64,000 bases of DNA, taken from positions 45,201,204 to 45,265,203 of the forward strand of contig NW_022098036.1 in the NCBI RefSeq assembly GCF_002288925.2, written 5' to 3'. Below are positions 50,408-62,649 of the stretch, in pieces. Every line of letters starts with the position of its first letter. Within the stretch, counting starts at the first letter, position 1. Under the pieces are notes generated by a model. It was not told the origin of the DNA, made no database searches, and saw only the letters and a list, made by a program, of their open reading frames with translations. A program made the translations under genes and the position numbers. The DNA is from Delphinapterus leucas. Lineage: Eukaryota; Chordata; Mammalia; Artiodactyla; Monodontidae.

Positions 50408-52023
50408 TAACCTTTAGTTTTTTAGGTTTAACTATGCCTTCCAGTGACTCTAATGATAGAGAAGCAGTAAATGGATTTAAGTTCTTACAAGATGTGAAAA
50501 TCTAGCACAGAAAAGCATTTCTTCGATATAAAGGGTAGAAAAAGCAAATTAAAGACTATTCTTTAAAAACCAAATGTAATTAAAATGCATTGTCAGATTT
50601 ACATTTTAGTACCTCAGAGGCATTGATTTTGCCTGTTTCCGAAATGAGATTGCTGACTCAAAACAAACAAACAAACCAAAGAATGTGGAAAATTCTCCTA
50701 ACCTTCTCCTCTCCATTTTTTTTTTTTCCTCTCTCTCCTCTCCTTTTAATTGTGATGTTATGATATAATTTGCAGGGTAAGATAGAAATGTATCTCTTGA
50801 GGAAATTGTAAACATACTTAAGATTTTGTCACTTAGGGAGCTTCAGGCAGAAAGATTCTTTTTTCTGTAATCAAGTGTCATTTAGAAAATGACAATATGA
50901 AGTTCCTTGGAGTGTTCTCAGTGGTACAAACCAACCCTCCCACACTTTTTTTTCCTCCTGAAGTAGTTTAGTTGCTTAACTACAGTGATTCAAAAGAGAG
51001 GCAGTTTGGCTTATCATTGACATTCTGGTCTCTCCTTTTGGGAGCTGGTTGTGTGGGTAGAGTGGCGGCATGTAGCTACTTAGACAATCCCATTCAGCTC
51101 TGCCTCTCCCTTACGCAGCATGAGAAGTGGAGTTGAGGCTCCCCAGTTGGTTTCTCTGGGCTTCCAGCTGGAGGATTCAGAACAGCTAGTTTCTATTGCA
51201 GAGGCTGTAGGCCCAGGTGTACAAAGTGTGAGAGTAGGGGGCTGTGCACAGCCCTGGTTACTGCAGCTCAACTCTCTTATCCAGCTTTTCCTTTCATTTC
51301 CCTGCCCACCCCCAAAACATTAATGATATAATAGTGTGAAGTTGGCAACATGTTGGGGGCTGCATTGATTGGCCTTTTCCTTGTTTAGGAGTCTTACTCT
51401 GAATGCATCTGTATGCAAATTATAGAGATGGTAGAATCATGATTTTTTATGTCAGCAAAAAGTGGTATCAGTTTAAACACACACACACACTAAACTGAAA
51501 GTAGCCATAACTGGATTCTGCTGTCTTCCCCTGACCTTGAAAAAGATATATAAGTTCTCTGCATGTCTCTTCTCTGGCCCTGGGTTAACATGTGTTTCCT
51601 AGAGCTGTTGTGTGGATGAGATTAACCTACATGAAGTGTTCTGAACTCCTTAAGGAATGATGTCAAAGCAATAAAATGCAATACTGTTTTTACAGCCAAG
51701 ATAGAGAGACGGAGAAGACAGATCTACATTTTCTTCCTTAATTTTCTGATCTTTCCAGATGCCGGTGGGTCCTTTTGAGTCCCATCTCTGTTCCTTAGCT
51801 TGGAGTGGTGGGGAATTCCATGCCTTCCACCCTCTGAAACTGTGTTCCTCCCGAAGGCCTTTGTAGGCCCACCCTTTTGGGAAGGGGTGAGTGTGACCCC
51901 CAGTGTGTTGAGCTAGGGCAGCACGGGATCTGCACAGAGAAGAAGGCCCTCTGCTCCACAGCCCAAGGAGAGGCAGCCATAGACGGTGTGCGCCTTCAGG
52001 GCTAGCCCACTCCTCCTTCACAG

Positions 52024-52177
52024 AACCCAGCCCCCGGGGGCCCAGGCTGCTCCGACCAACCTCCATGAAAAAGGAGAGCGAATCCAAAGAAGCCAGAGTT
52101 TCGTGCGGTCCGGTCGACTGGGGACACTTTTGCAGCAGTCCAGCAGCGTGAGCACGGGCCTTCCTGCCTCTGCCACC
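52024..52177 (+). other. C14orf93: C14orf93 5'UTR part of first coding exon
   Basis: A pyrimidine tract with CTTCACAG ends at 52023, a good acceptor, giving 154 bp of 5'UTR before the ATG. A second candidate acceptor (CTCCACAG) ends at 51961. RNA evidence would decide between them. Confidence 0.45.
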
Positions 52178-54272
52178 ATGTCCTTCAGCGCCACCATTCT
52201 CTTCTCCCCTCCCAGTGGCGGCGAGGCCAGATGCTGCTGCTGTGCCTGTAAGAGCGAGACTAGCGGGGGCAGCACAAGCTGTCATGGCGGGAACCCTCCT
52301 CCCAGCACCCCGATCACGGTCACCGGACACGGCCTGGCCGTCCAGAGTTCAGAGCAGCTCCTGCATATTATCTACCAGCGGGTGGATAAGGCCGTGGGTC
52401 TGGCTGAGGCTGCGCTGGGTCTCGCCAGGGCCAACAACGAATTGTTAAAACGTCTCCAGGAGGAAGTGGGTGAGCTGAGGCAAGGGAAGGTGCCCGTCCC
52501 CGATGAAGACGGCGAGAGCCGGGTGCATGGCTCCCCGCCCGAGGAGCCTGGGCCCCTCAAGGAGAGCCCCGGAGAGGCAGACAGGGCCTTGCCGGCCGTG
52601 GAAGAGGAGTGTGACAGTGTGGGCAGCGGCGTGCAGGTGGTGATCGAGGAGCTGCGGCAGCTGGGAGCGGCCTCAGCTGGGGGGCCTGGGCCCTTGGGCT
52701 TCCCGGCCGCTCAGAGAGACCTACGGCTCCCGGTATGCGCCCTGGCTGCAGGCGAGGGGCCTCCGATGCTCAACCCCGTGAGTACGCAACGCAGGACACT
52801 AGCGGGGCTGTGCTTCTGTGCTCTTCCCGGCCTCTTTCTCTTCTCTTCTCTGCATCCTTCAGCCTTTCTCTCGGTTACATCTGTGACAGAACAGCACGGT
52901 ACCCAGTTTCCTTTGCCGGCAGGGAGAGTCAGCCCTCCTGGGTTTTTTGGTTTTTTGGGTTTTTTTTTTTTTTGGTACCGTGGCCTCTCCGGCAGAAGGT
53001 CATTTTCTGGCGTGAGTGGTGTCGGGGCAGTGGTACTGCGCTCCCTCTCTGTTGCTCTGCACGGCACCTTCTCCACAGCTGCCTTGGCTGCTCCGTGGGT
53101 TCTGCCTCTCCTGGCAAGGATGCCTGCCGAGCACAGACGGCTCATTCATATTTGATCACGGGCCCTCTGCTTGCCAAGAGGAATTCAGGACTATGAGGGA
53201 GATGGGGATGTGAGGAGAGAGAGGCAGAGGCGGGGGGAGAGAGAGAAGGGAAAGTGGGAGGGAGAGGACAAAGATAATAGCCGACAGGTGTAGGGAGGGA
53301 AAGAGGCAGGCGGAAATGAAGGGAAGGAGAAAAAGTGGAAAACAAGAGCAGAGGAGAAAGGTGAACCTAAATGGAAGGAGAATTGATGCAAGAGAGAGAA
53401 AATGAGGTAAGGTGGGAGGGAGGTAGAGGACAGGAAATAAAAATAAGGAACAGAAATGAGAGTTGAGAGTTCACAGTAAGAGGATGATAACATGTAGGGA
53501 GAAAGAGGGAAGCGAGCAGGCCTATTTTGTGAGCAGGAAAAGACAAAGAAGTACATGTGCTATTTCAGCTTCTTTACTGCTCAGGGCCATATGAGCAGGA
53601 AATCCTGGCTGAGGAGAGTAAAAACTGCAGAAGTAGTTTCACACATGGAAGTATGGAAAGGAGATGGAGCAACTGTAGAGATCTCAGAGATGGGAAACTA
53701 ACAGATGTGTTGCCACTTGAGAGACAGTGGGAGGTCTGTCAGCTCTCCTCCACCCTCTCCTCCAGAGCGTCCTCCCTCTGCCCCTGTCTCTTTTCCTCCT
53801 CCCCGCCACGACGAGGCCCAGACACCCAGGAAAGTGTAGAGCAGCAGAACACACAGGGTTGATGGGAGGGATGAGACTCCCAGCCCATCTGCTGGATCTG
53901 AGGAATGTGACCAGTTGTGTCACACTGCAACTGGTCACTGCTCCCCCGAGGCCTAGCCACGTGCGGGTGATGGCCCCTCGGCTCGCCCCAGTCTGTGCCC
54001 CGCCAGGGACTATCCTTGGTTTTGGACTGTTGGAGGAGGAGCTGGGAAGGTGGGAGGAGGCTAGGAGGTACCTGGCCAGGCAGAGCCCTGAGCTGTGGTT
54101 CTTTCTGGCAGGGAAGGCTTCCAAGCCAACAGGATGGAATTAGATTTCACAGCACAGAAAGCAGCTCACAGGTCTATAAATCTCAGCCTCCTCCCCCACT
54201 TCTTTCTGTGTTTTTTTCCCCCCACTTTCACTGTTTTGTTTTCTGGGCTGCAAAAATCCTCCTCCTTTCTTC

Positions 54273-54307
<35 letters not shown>

Positions 54308-57300
54308 TCCCTCTCCCTCTCCCTCTCCCTCTCCCTCTCCCTCTCCCCCTTCCTCCCTCCTTCCTTCCCCTACCCTCTATGTCCTTGAGTGAGGGCACAG
54401 GCAGGCAAGCAGGTGTCAGGGCAGTGACAGTCGGATGTGGCCAGAGCAGGATCAAGGTGAGGGCACACACTGGCCCCGCAAAGGGAAAAGGGCGGGGTCG
54501 GGGAGGCAGTGCTAGCCTCTCTAGAGATTTCCAACTTTATATCTCCCTCCTTTGCTCCCATATCTCTCCTTTTTATTGTTATTTTATTCTCTTGCTCCTT
54601 CTCTTGCTTTGTTTTCCTTTCTTGTCATCACTTCCTCCCTCAACTCCTTTCAGGCAAAACACTTACCTAGCTACATTTCCTATACTCAAGCACAAAGCAT
54701 AAATGACTACTCACAAAGCGTCAGAAACATGCCTTCTCTGTATAATCAGTCCTGTGGTAATGACCCAACATGAGAGGCCCTGTACCCACAGAAATATTTG
54801 CCCACACTCCTTGTTCATTATACTTGGCCAATGAATGATGGTTGATCAGGTTCCCGTAAGCCTGGCTGGCTAATAGGCTATTCTTTTTTATGTTCTTAGC
54901 TGGTGGATGATTATGTGGCCTCTGAGGGTGCAGTGCAGCGGGTGCTGGCCCCTGCTTATGCCAAGCAGCTTTCACCAGCCACACAACCGGCGATCCAGCG
55001 GACAACCTCAGAGACAGGGCCGGAAAACGGAACCAAGCTGCCCCCGCCCCACCCCGAGGACATGCTCAGTGCTGCTGCTGCCCTGGAAGGTGCCTTGGAA
55101 GAATCAGGCCCTGGGGGAACTGGGGAGCTGAGACACTCTCTAGGATTTACTGCTTCCCCATGCAGGACCAGAGGGAGTGGGCAGAAGAACTCCAGGCGCA
55201 AGCGGGATCTGGTCCTCTCTGTAAGTGAGCTCGCTTTCTCCGTTTTTCTTCAGTCTGGAGAGATAAGTGAAGAGGGAAATGTGGGTTGATTTTAAACGTC
55301 CCATATCGAATGAATGGTATCCTGAAGCCTGCTGGAGTGGGAGGGGCAAGAAGGAGACAGCCTCTTCCCTAGCCCAGGGACAGGCAGCCCCGCTGCTCTC
55401 AGTGGAACTTCTTTAGGTTTTCCCAGATAGATTGATATCTTCCATTTAAAGATAAGGGGATTATATCATATATATAATTATATAATTACATCATATCTCC
55501 TGGTGATCTCATAATCCTGATGGGAAGATCCTTAAGGGGTTAAGCAGATTGACGGCAGCAGAGCAGCACTGGAAACTGCCTGCAAATTACCAGTGTTCAG
55601 GGTAAGTAGCAAGGGTCCCCATGGGCAGAAAGGCCAAGGTGTCCTGAGGTGGTCCCATACCCCAAAGATGCAGAGGGCCACTCAGTTCAGGTATAAAAGG
55701 TTTGGAGATTCTACTGATTCCCAGAGCACTTGGCAGGGAAGGTACTGATATGATCCAGTTCTGCCTGAAACCTTGCAGTGGCTCGGAGCCCCAGGAGCGT
55801 CACTAAACATCCTACAGTGTACAGGATGTCTCCCCCAACACCCCCATTATCCAGCCTAAAATGTCAATAGTGCCGAGGTTGAGAAACCCTGTTTTAGGGT
55901 GACCGCAGACCTTTGGATCCGCTCTGTCGCCCAGAACATCTTTCTGATAACTGTGGGGATGTTCTTTAGCCGTATCGTGTTCCCATTGACGGTAATGGGT
56001 CTCCACTCTCTGGATAATGCCTGATGAGGTAACTTGAGGGCTCTGGTTAGGAGTGGAGGTCACCAGTGACAACCAGCAAAATCTCATCTTAGTATAGAAC
56101 TCATTTCTCCTTGTTACAGTCTTAGTAAAGGTTGAAAACAGCTGACTACCATTTATACCTCCTTTATTCATATTACTTCTTTCTTTTTCTAAGAGATCCT
56201 ACTTTACTCTGCCTTTTCATTTGATGTTTTTACATTGACAGATTCTTTTTTTTTTTTTTCTCTCTCTCTCTTCCAGAAGACACCATTCATAATCAGTATC
56301 AACTGGTTTCTAACCTTCATTTCTAATTTTGGTTATGTTCAGTGACATGTCACTTATCAAGAACAGGGAATAGGGGGACTTCCCTGGTGGTCCAGTGGCT
56401 AAGACTTCATGCTCCCAAAGCAAGGGGCCTGGGTTCGATCCCTGGTCAGGGAACTAGATCCCACATGCTGCAACTAAGTGTTTGCATGCCACAACTAAAA
56501 AAAAAAAAAAAAAAAAAGATCCTGCATGCCATAACTAAAGATCCCGCATGCCACACGAAGATCCCGTGTACTGCAGCTAAGACCAGGTGCAGCCAAATAA
56601 ATAATATTAAAAGAAAAAAAAAAAGAACAGGGACTAGGTTTAGTTTCTCTGTCATGGATTTCTGGCCCAAGAGGACACTGTTGTTGCCAGTGATAGAAAT
56701 GGAGGCTTATACCTAGAAGTACATTTCAAGGGATTTCCCAAAAATTCATAGTGCTTAAATTGTGAATAAATGTGTGATAATTAAAATTTGCATAAAATCA
56801 GGACTTTTGATCAGTTCCATTCCTCTAGTGCCTACTAACTCCAGCGAGAGGTCTAGTGATGAGGCCTGGCTTCTTCCTGCCCTTTGGAGAGCTCAGCATG
56901 GGACCTTCTGGGAGGACAGCATTCTCAGTCATCCTGCTCTGTGTTATAGTGCTTGAAGAGGCGCGAGAGGACCAGTCAGGGAGTCTTGCTGCCTGTCACA
57001 GAGAAAGATATAAAATGTTCTTGTATTAGTCTGTGGGTTTAGAGGGAGAGGGATAGTTGCAGATCTTCACTGTTCCAACCTTTAGCTCTGGGAAGGAATG
57101 AGAGAGGCATCTCTCCAATCTGATGAAGCTGCTGTGGGTTGCTGCTAGAGATGCAAAAGGACCAAATCGGAATCTTAATTCCTTGGACTGCTGCAGATCC
57201 CAGCCACCCATTGGGGAAATTATTCATTTTTAGCTCACTCAGGAGGTAGGTGAGCCAGCAACCTTTACAGTCTTAATGCTTATTATTGTCTAGAGTATTT

Positions 57301-60300
57301 TCCCTTTCCACTTCAAGCTTGGTTGGATGTTTATCAGCTGATCTCTTCCAAGCCACTTGAATTGGAAGCTATGCAACTCCCCCACCCTACTTTTTTTTCT
57401 TTTCTTTTTTTCTGCAACTCTTTCAAATTCTTTCTGAAGCATTTACCCATCTTTTGTGATTTTTCAAGTTTGGACTTCTAAGAGGTAAAATAACTATATC
57501 AAATATGAAGCTAGTACAACAATCTTTTTTATAGAGTGGAGACCCTAACCATAAAGAGTTAACAGTAATTTCCTAAGTTGATATGGTCTGTCAGCCATAG
57601 GGCTAGGAGCGTAAATTGGGCATTTTTTAATGTGAAGCTGAAATCCTGAGATCAGCATCCCATCAGTTTGGGACTGGGTAATTTCCATTGACTGAAGGAC
57701 CTTGGAATGAAAATATAATCAGAAACAACAAAACTAAATTTAATAGGAAGAAATGTAAAATCCTACATTAAAGTTAAAAAAAAAAACAGTTGCAGAATGG
57801 TGGAGATAGTAATCCATGTGGAAAATGGACTACAAGCTCACTACGAATGAACCCTGTGACACTGAGAGTAGGGATGGGCTTGCTAAGAGAGGTACAGCAT
57901 CTTGGGTTTCATTCCTAGAAGTATAGAGTTCTAGTCGGGGAAGTAATGCTCCCTTTGGCCAGACCTCAACAGATGAGTTAGATTCAGTTCCAGGTGCCAT
58001 GTTGCAAGAGGGACACTGGCAAACCAGAGAGGCTTATAGTTTCATGAGGAGTCTCTCTGGCAACTATGTCATGAGGAATGGTTGAAGGACTTGGTGTTTA
58101 GATGGGATAAGAAAAGACTTGGTGAGTACATGGAAGCTGTCTTCAAATACTTCAGGTGCTGTTAGGGCAAAACTGGGGTCAGATTTTGGAGCATCTAAGG
58201 CAAATTTTTTTTAATTAATTAATTTATTTTTGGCTGCACTGGGTCTTTGTTGCTGCGCGCAGGCTTTCTCTAGTTGAGACGAGCTTGGGCTACTCTTCAT
58301 TGCGGTGCATGGTCTTCTCATTGCGGTGGCTTCTCTTGTGGCGGAGCACGGGCTCTAGGCACGCGGGCTTCAGTAGTTGTGGCACGTGGGCTCAGTAGTT
58401 GTGGCTCGCAGGCTCTAGAGCACAGGCTTAGTAGTTGTGGCGCTTGGGCTTAGTTGCTCCGTGGTATGTGGGATCTTCCTGGACCAGAGCTCCAACCTGT
58501 GTCCCCTGCATTGGCAGGCGGATTCTTAACCACTGTGCCACCAGGGAAGCCCCTGAGGCAAAATTTTTTAACAATTAGAGATGTTCAATAGTAGCTGAGT
58601 CAAAAACTAGTGAGAACCCATCATTAAAGGTGTATAAGCAAAGGTAGTGACTTCCCTGGTGGCGCAGTGGTTAAGAATCCGCCTGCCAATGCAGGGGACG
58701 TGGGTTCGATCCCTGGTCCGGGAAGATCCCACATGCTGCAGAGCACCTAAGCCTGTGCGCCACAACTGCTGAGCCTGTGCTCTGCAGCCCGCGTGCCACA
58801 ACTACTGAAGCCCGCACGCCTAGAGCCCGTGTTCCTCAACAAGAGAAACCACCGCAATGAGAAGCCCGCGCACCACAACAAAGAGTAGCCCCCGCTCACT
58901 GCAACTAGAGAAAGCTCACATGCAGCAATGGAGACCCAACACAGCCAAAAATAAATAAATAACATTAAAATTAAAAAAAAAAGAAATGTCCACTTGCAGT
59001 AGCCCTGGTGTATATTTGCTCTCTCCTTGCTGTTAGGAGTGTGTTTGTGGAAGTGTTTGAAACTCTCTACTGTAGTGATCATATTCCCTGGGAGCAGAAG
59101 GAAGACCAGGGGGTAATCCTGGAGACTCCACACAAATTAAATGAAAAGGAAAGAAAGGGAGGGTTCATTAGAAATACTAACTTGGATTGGCTCTCTGTCT
59201 AAGAAAGGGCATCAACAGAAATGGTACCTAGACTATGGGCAGGATTCAGGCAGAGAACCCCATAGGGACAGTGCCTAGGGACCAGAGGAGGTTTCATCAT
59301 ATTTGCTCCTGGCTTGATTCTGTGTTTGTTTGTTTCCCCTAGAAATTGGTGCACAATGTGCATAACCACATCACCAATGACAAGAGATTCAATGGGTCTG
59401 AAAGGTACGATCCTCTTGAGGGAAAAGATCATAAGGAACTTTGCCAAGGAGAGGGAAATAGAGGGGGCTGCTTCAGTATAACAGTGAGGCTAAGGCTTCC
59501 ATCTCACCACTGCCCCTTGTATACTGTCTTAGGCCATGGAGGACTTTACCACAAAGTTGATTAGTGCTGGGAATCTCTGTCTAGCTTTTAAAATGCTGAC
59601 GAGGGACTTCCCTGGCGATCCAGTGGTTAAAACTCCACTCTCCCTGGGCTTCCCTGGTGGCGCAGTGGTTGAGAGTCCGCCTGCCAATGCAGGGGACACG
59701 GGTTCGTGCCCCGGTCCGGGAGGATCCCATGTGCCGCGGAGCGGCTGGGCCCGTGAGCCATGGCCGCTGAGCCTGCGCGTCCGGACCCTGTGCTCCTCAA
59801 CGGGAGAGGCCACAACAGTGAGATACCCGTGTACCGCCAAAAAAAAAAAAAAAACACAAAAAACTCCACCCTCCCACTACGGGGGGGCACGGGTTCCATC
59901 GCTGGTCGGAGAACTAAGATCCCACAAGCCACGTGGTGCAGCCAAAAAATAAATAAATAAAATAAAATACTGACTGCCTTATTCACTCTCTTCTCTTGTG
60001 GCAGCATCAAGTCCTCTTGGAATATTTCAGTAGTGAAGTTCCTTCTGGAAAAGCTCAAGCAGGAGCTGGTAACCAGTCCCCACAACTACACTGACAAGGA
60101 GCTGAAAGGTGAGAAAAACTAAGTTAACTCCCATCCCATCCTTTCTTCATCCCCTGTTCCTGGCCAGAGGAGAAGAGGCATATGGAGATGATTTAGGTGG
60201 TTTTGAAAATAGAGGACTTTAAAAACTTGGTTTTGGTTATTCTTTTCACCTGCAATACACACAGGATTGTCTCTAATTGCCTTTTTATTCCCCTACTCAG

Positions 60301-61807
60301 TCTGAAATGAAAATGGGAGAAGGAAAGGGCCAGAACACCATCATGCATGACATTTACACACAGAGCCTGAATCTAGGGTGTTATAAAAAGGAGGTCAGAA
60401 TCCAGCCCTGCTCTTTTGTCCCTAAATATTATGTCCTGGGTTTTCTACTTTCCTTGCTCTTCTGTTATTTGTCTGTAGCACTAAGAAAGCTTCTGCTAAA
60501 AAAAAAAAAAAAAAAAAGAAAGCTTCTGCTGAAAAAGTACTTGTAATCTGCTGTCAGCCGAGTAGAATGGCGGTAGGTTTAACTGGGAGTGGGGGAAGGG
60601 AGTTACAGAAGCATTGGAGTTGTCTTTTTTTTTTTAACGTCTTTATTGGAGTATAATTGCTTTACAATGGTGTGTTAGTTTCTGCTGTATAACAAAGTGA
60701 ATCAGTTATATATATACATATGTGCCCACATCTCTTCCCTCTTGCGTATCCCTCCCTCCCTCCCTGGAGTTGTCTTTTTATAGTGGGAGGAGTTCCTGTT
60801 GGAGACAGAGGGAGGCAGAGGGAGCTAAACCAGAGAGGAATGAATAGATGCTGATGGATATACCCAGAAAGCCCGTCGTCCAAACAGTGGTTCACCCTTC
60901 TCCCATCCAGTAGTATTAGGGCAAAAAAAAGGGCTGAGGACCCTGCTTTTTGCTGCCTGCCTTCTCCCTCCCCACCAGGAGCCTGTGTAGCCTACTTCCT
61001 TACTAAGAGGCGTGAGTACCGCAACTCCCTGAACCCCTTTAAAGGCCTAAAAGAAAAAGAGGAGAAGAAACTTCGAAGTCGCAGATATCGGGTAGGTTTC
61101 TAGTCTTTCCTTTCAAGATGCTAAACTCTAAACCCTAATAAATAAGTCACAGTGGGAAGGGCCAGGGGACGTGGCATCTGAGAAAAGAGTTGAGATCCAG
61201 GAATGGAGGAGAAAGGGAGCCAGTTCTAAGATCTGACTTGGGTTCTCTTGAGGACTTGTGTTCTCTTGAGAACTTGGTTCTCTCGGGCACAGATTTTACA
61301 CAGCCTCCCTTCCACCCAAAGCCTTTCCCCAAACCTAATGCATGGTTTGTTGCTTTTCCTAATCTCTGTCCTGGGCTCCTCCCTTAGCTTTTTGCCAACC
61401 GATCCAGCATCATGAGGCATTTTGGCCCTGAGGACCAACGCCTGTGGAAGGATGTGACAGAGGAGCTGATGTCAGATGAAGAGGACAGCCTTAATGAGCC
61501 AGGTGTCTGGGTAGCCCGGCCTCCCCGTTTCCGGGCCCAGCGCCTCACGCAGCTCTGCTACCACCTGGATGCCAACTCTAAGCATGGCACCAAAGCCAAC
61601 CGTGTGTATGGACCTCCCTCAGACCGCTTACCTTCTGCTGAGGCCCAGCTCCTTCCACCAGAACTTTACAATCCTAATTTCCAAGAGGAGGAGGATGAGG
61701 GAGGTGATGAGAATGGACCTGTCTCCCCATCTTTTGACCAACCCCACAAAACCTGCTGTCCTGACTTGAACTCGTTCATTGAAATCAAGGTGGAAAAGGA
61801 TGAGTGA
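52178..61807 (+). CDS. C14orf93: C14orf93 homologue, uncharacterised nuclear-type protein
   Basis: Coding exons 52178-52777, 54900-55220, 59343-59404, 60005-60108, 60979-61091 and 61388-61807 have GT/AG borders and join in phase to 539 codons plus TGA; human is 538 as I recall. The start MSFSATILF is in a perfect Kozak context (GCCACCATGT). Visible parts: a Cys cluster CCCCAC (~19-24); a helical, probably coiled-coil segment with Leu heptads (~58-105); acidic low-complexity sequence; a basic cluster KNSRRKR near 298-304 that could be a nuclear signal; a conserved basic C-terminal region (~308-470) with several Arg/Lys/aromatic motifs; and an acidic end, IEIKVEKDE. I know of no assigned domain or reaction; the human gene has been linked to thyroid biology under the name RTFC. 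The upstream exon part is probably 5'UTR from an acceptor at 52023. Confidence 0.94.
53195..53480. repeat. Purine-rich (GA) tract
   Basis: About 285 bp of mainly A/G (GGGAGAGAGAGAAGGG and similar) in a C14orf93 intron. Confidence 0.75.
54278..54352. repeat. (CT)n-(CCCTCT)n compound microsatellite
   Basis: A CT run of about 13 units passing into about seven CCCTCT hexamers, then CCCCTTCCTCCCTCC. Pure pyrimidine on this strand. Lies in a C14orf93 intron. Confidence 0.95.
56370..56622 (+). mobile_element. CHR-type SINE, short form with internal amplification
   Basis: Head GGGACTTCCCTGGTGGTCCA and GGGTTCGATCC, then an A-run and three further diverged GATCC(C/T)GCATGCCA-type units before the AAAT tail. 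Target duplications AAGAACAGGGA at 56359-56369 and 56623-56633. Confidence 0.85.
58210..58553 (-). mobile_element. CHR-type SINE, long form
   Basis: Reverse copy: (TTAA/TTTA) tail, GGCTGCACTGGGTCTTTG, GTAGTTGTGG units and the end GCCACCAGGGAAGCC. Flanked by AGGCAAATTTTTT / AGGCAAAATTTTTT. Confidence 0.88.
58650..58978 (+). mobile_element. CHR-type SINE, long form
   Basis: Full long-form copy: GACTTCCCTGGTGGCGCAGT, GGGTTCGATCC, ACAACTACTGAAGCCCGC, ACCCAACACAGCC and (AAAT)n tail. Close to the family consensus. Confidence 0.9.
59601..59963 (+). mobile_element. CHR-type SINE, short form, interrupted by a younger SINE
   Basis: Outer copy GGGACTTCCCTGGCGATCCA ... GGGTTCCATC ... AAAT tail, flanked by AAAATGCTGAC (59590-59600) and AAAATACTGAC (59964-59974). 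The inner SINE splits it before its B-box. Confidence 0.92.
59645..59860 (+). mobile_element. A-tailed SINE of the GAGCCATGGCCGCTGAGCC class, nested
   Basis: Inner copy GGGCTTCCCTGGTGGCGCAG with the diagnostic body and A-tail. 15-bp target duplications AAACTCCACTCTCCC / AAACTCCACCCTCCC at 59630-59644 and 59861-59875. Confidence 0.93.
60109..60978 (+). other. C14orf93: C14orf93 intron before fifth coding exon
   Basis: An 870-bp intron with a tail-only retro-insertion (60483-60530) and a short L1 3' end with target-site duplications (60615-60779). The acceptor CCACCAG ends at 60978. Confidence 0.8.
60630..60764 (-). mobile_element. Short L1 3' end with target duplications
   Basis: Reverse, 5'-truncated L1 tail (TTTATTGGAGTATAATTGCT, GGTGTGTTAGTTTCTGCTGT). 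15-bp target duplications TGGAGTTGTCTTTTT at 60615-60629 and 60765-60779. Confidence 0.88.
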
Positions 61808-62374
61808 AATCTATAACCAAGAATAACTCTGGCATCCGCCTCTTCCCATGTCCTCAAAATGGGTGGCCACAGGGCTTCCCAGAATAACGAGATGTCTTCT
61901 GCAGTCTGAGAAAGCAAATCTGCCTCTCTTCTCAACACAGTCTCCACTAGAAGTGGAAGCTGGCAGCTCTGGTGGGATAAAAGGACTCATCTCCAAGGGG
62001 GAAATACTCCCCCCCTCCCCCCGCTGTGAACGACAAGCCAGAAAATGCTTATTCCTAAGCATAACAGTGCCTCGGAGGAGCCTGGGCTGAGAAAAGGAGG
62101 ATGGGTCCAAGAAACAGGAGGCCTTCTTGACGTATGCCCTGGTCTCTGAGTTGTTTTTTCTTCTGGTTTCACTAAAAGCTCTAGGGAAGCGGCCCTTGGT
62201 TGTACCTTCTACTTCTTCCCCTGACTGCTGGTCTTGCTCTGTAGTGGAAGCAGCACAGGACCAGGCCAGGGTAATACTGCCACCTGGTGGACAGTTTCAG
62301 TCATGGGCTTCCTTCTTCTGAGCAGAACACAGGCTCTATCCGTATTTGGGAATTGGGGATCTAGATGTAATAGC

Positions 62375-62500
62375 TATTGTTTATTGAATTATATAAGGAA
62401 GATTTTATTATTCCCACTGTACACATGAGGAAATTAAGGCTTAAAGAGTTCCCCTGTCTCACCAGCAGCTGCTTTCCCACCGTGTGACCAAGCAGTATAC
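62375..62500 (+). repeat. MIR-like fragment
   Basis: Contains TTGTTTATTGAATTATATAA and ACACATGAGGAAATTAAGGC, typical of the MIR 3' half. Lies in or just after the C14orf93 3'UTR. Confidence 0.55.
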
Positions 62501-62649
62501 GTAGCTTGGTAGCTATTTCTTAGTCCTGTCAGCCAAGCTGTATTTTGAGGAAGGTGAGTGTGTGTGTGTACGTGTGTGTGTGCACACAAGCACACATGCA
62601 GAATATATATACACACACAAAATTTGTGCCTTTTTGGATGGATTGAGAA

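Larger units (their letters stand above)
44260..52023 (+). other. C14orf93: C14orf93 5' intron (inferred)
   Basis: No coding exon recognised. It contains an old LINE-like segment with two nested SINEs (46380-47660), a complete small hAT element (47674-47974), an L2/MIR-like piece to about 48430, a MIR (49215-49420), an L1 3' end (49565-49900) and a SINE (50069-50407). Bases 44260-46380 and 50420-51960 show nothing I recognise. Treating it as intron rests on the promoter call near 44 kb. Confidence 0.5.
52778..54899 (+). other. C14orf93: C14orf93 intron after first coding exon
   Basis: A 2.1-kb intron with a T-run at 52940-52974, a purine-rich tract (53195-53480), and a CT/CCCTCT microsatellite (54278-54352). 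The acceptor TTCTTAG ends at 54899. No interspersed repeat is clearly recognised. Confidence 0.8.
55221..59342 (+). other. C14orf93: C14orf93 intron after second coding exon
   Basis: A 4.1-kb intron with three CHR-type SINEs (56370-56622, 58210-58553, 58650-58978). Bases 55221-56360 and 56640-58200 show no repeat or exon that I recognise. The acceptor CCCCTAG ends at 59342. Confidence 0.8.

Noticed and set aside
51650..52330. 226-residue minus-strand frame opposite C14orf93
   Set aside because: It antisenses the start of a confirmed coding exon; the long open run is a by-product of G+C-rich coding sequence.
52940..53000. T-run followed by GTGGCCTCTCC as a reversed A-tailed SINE
   Set aside because: Only about a dozen bases match the SINE; the rest does not, and no target duplication is seen.
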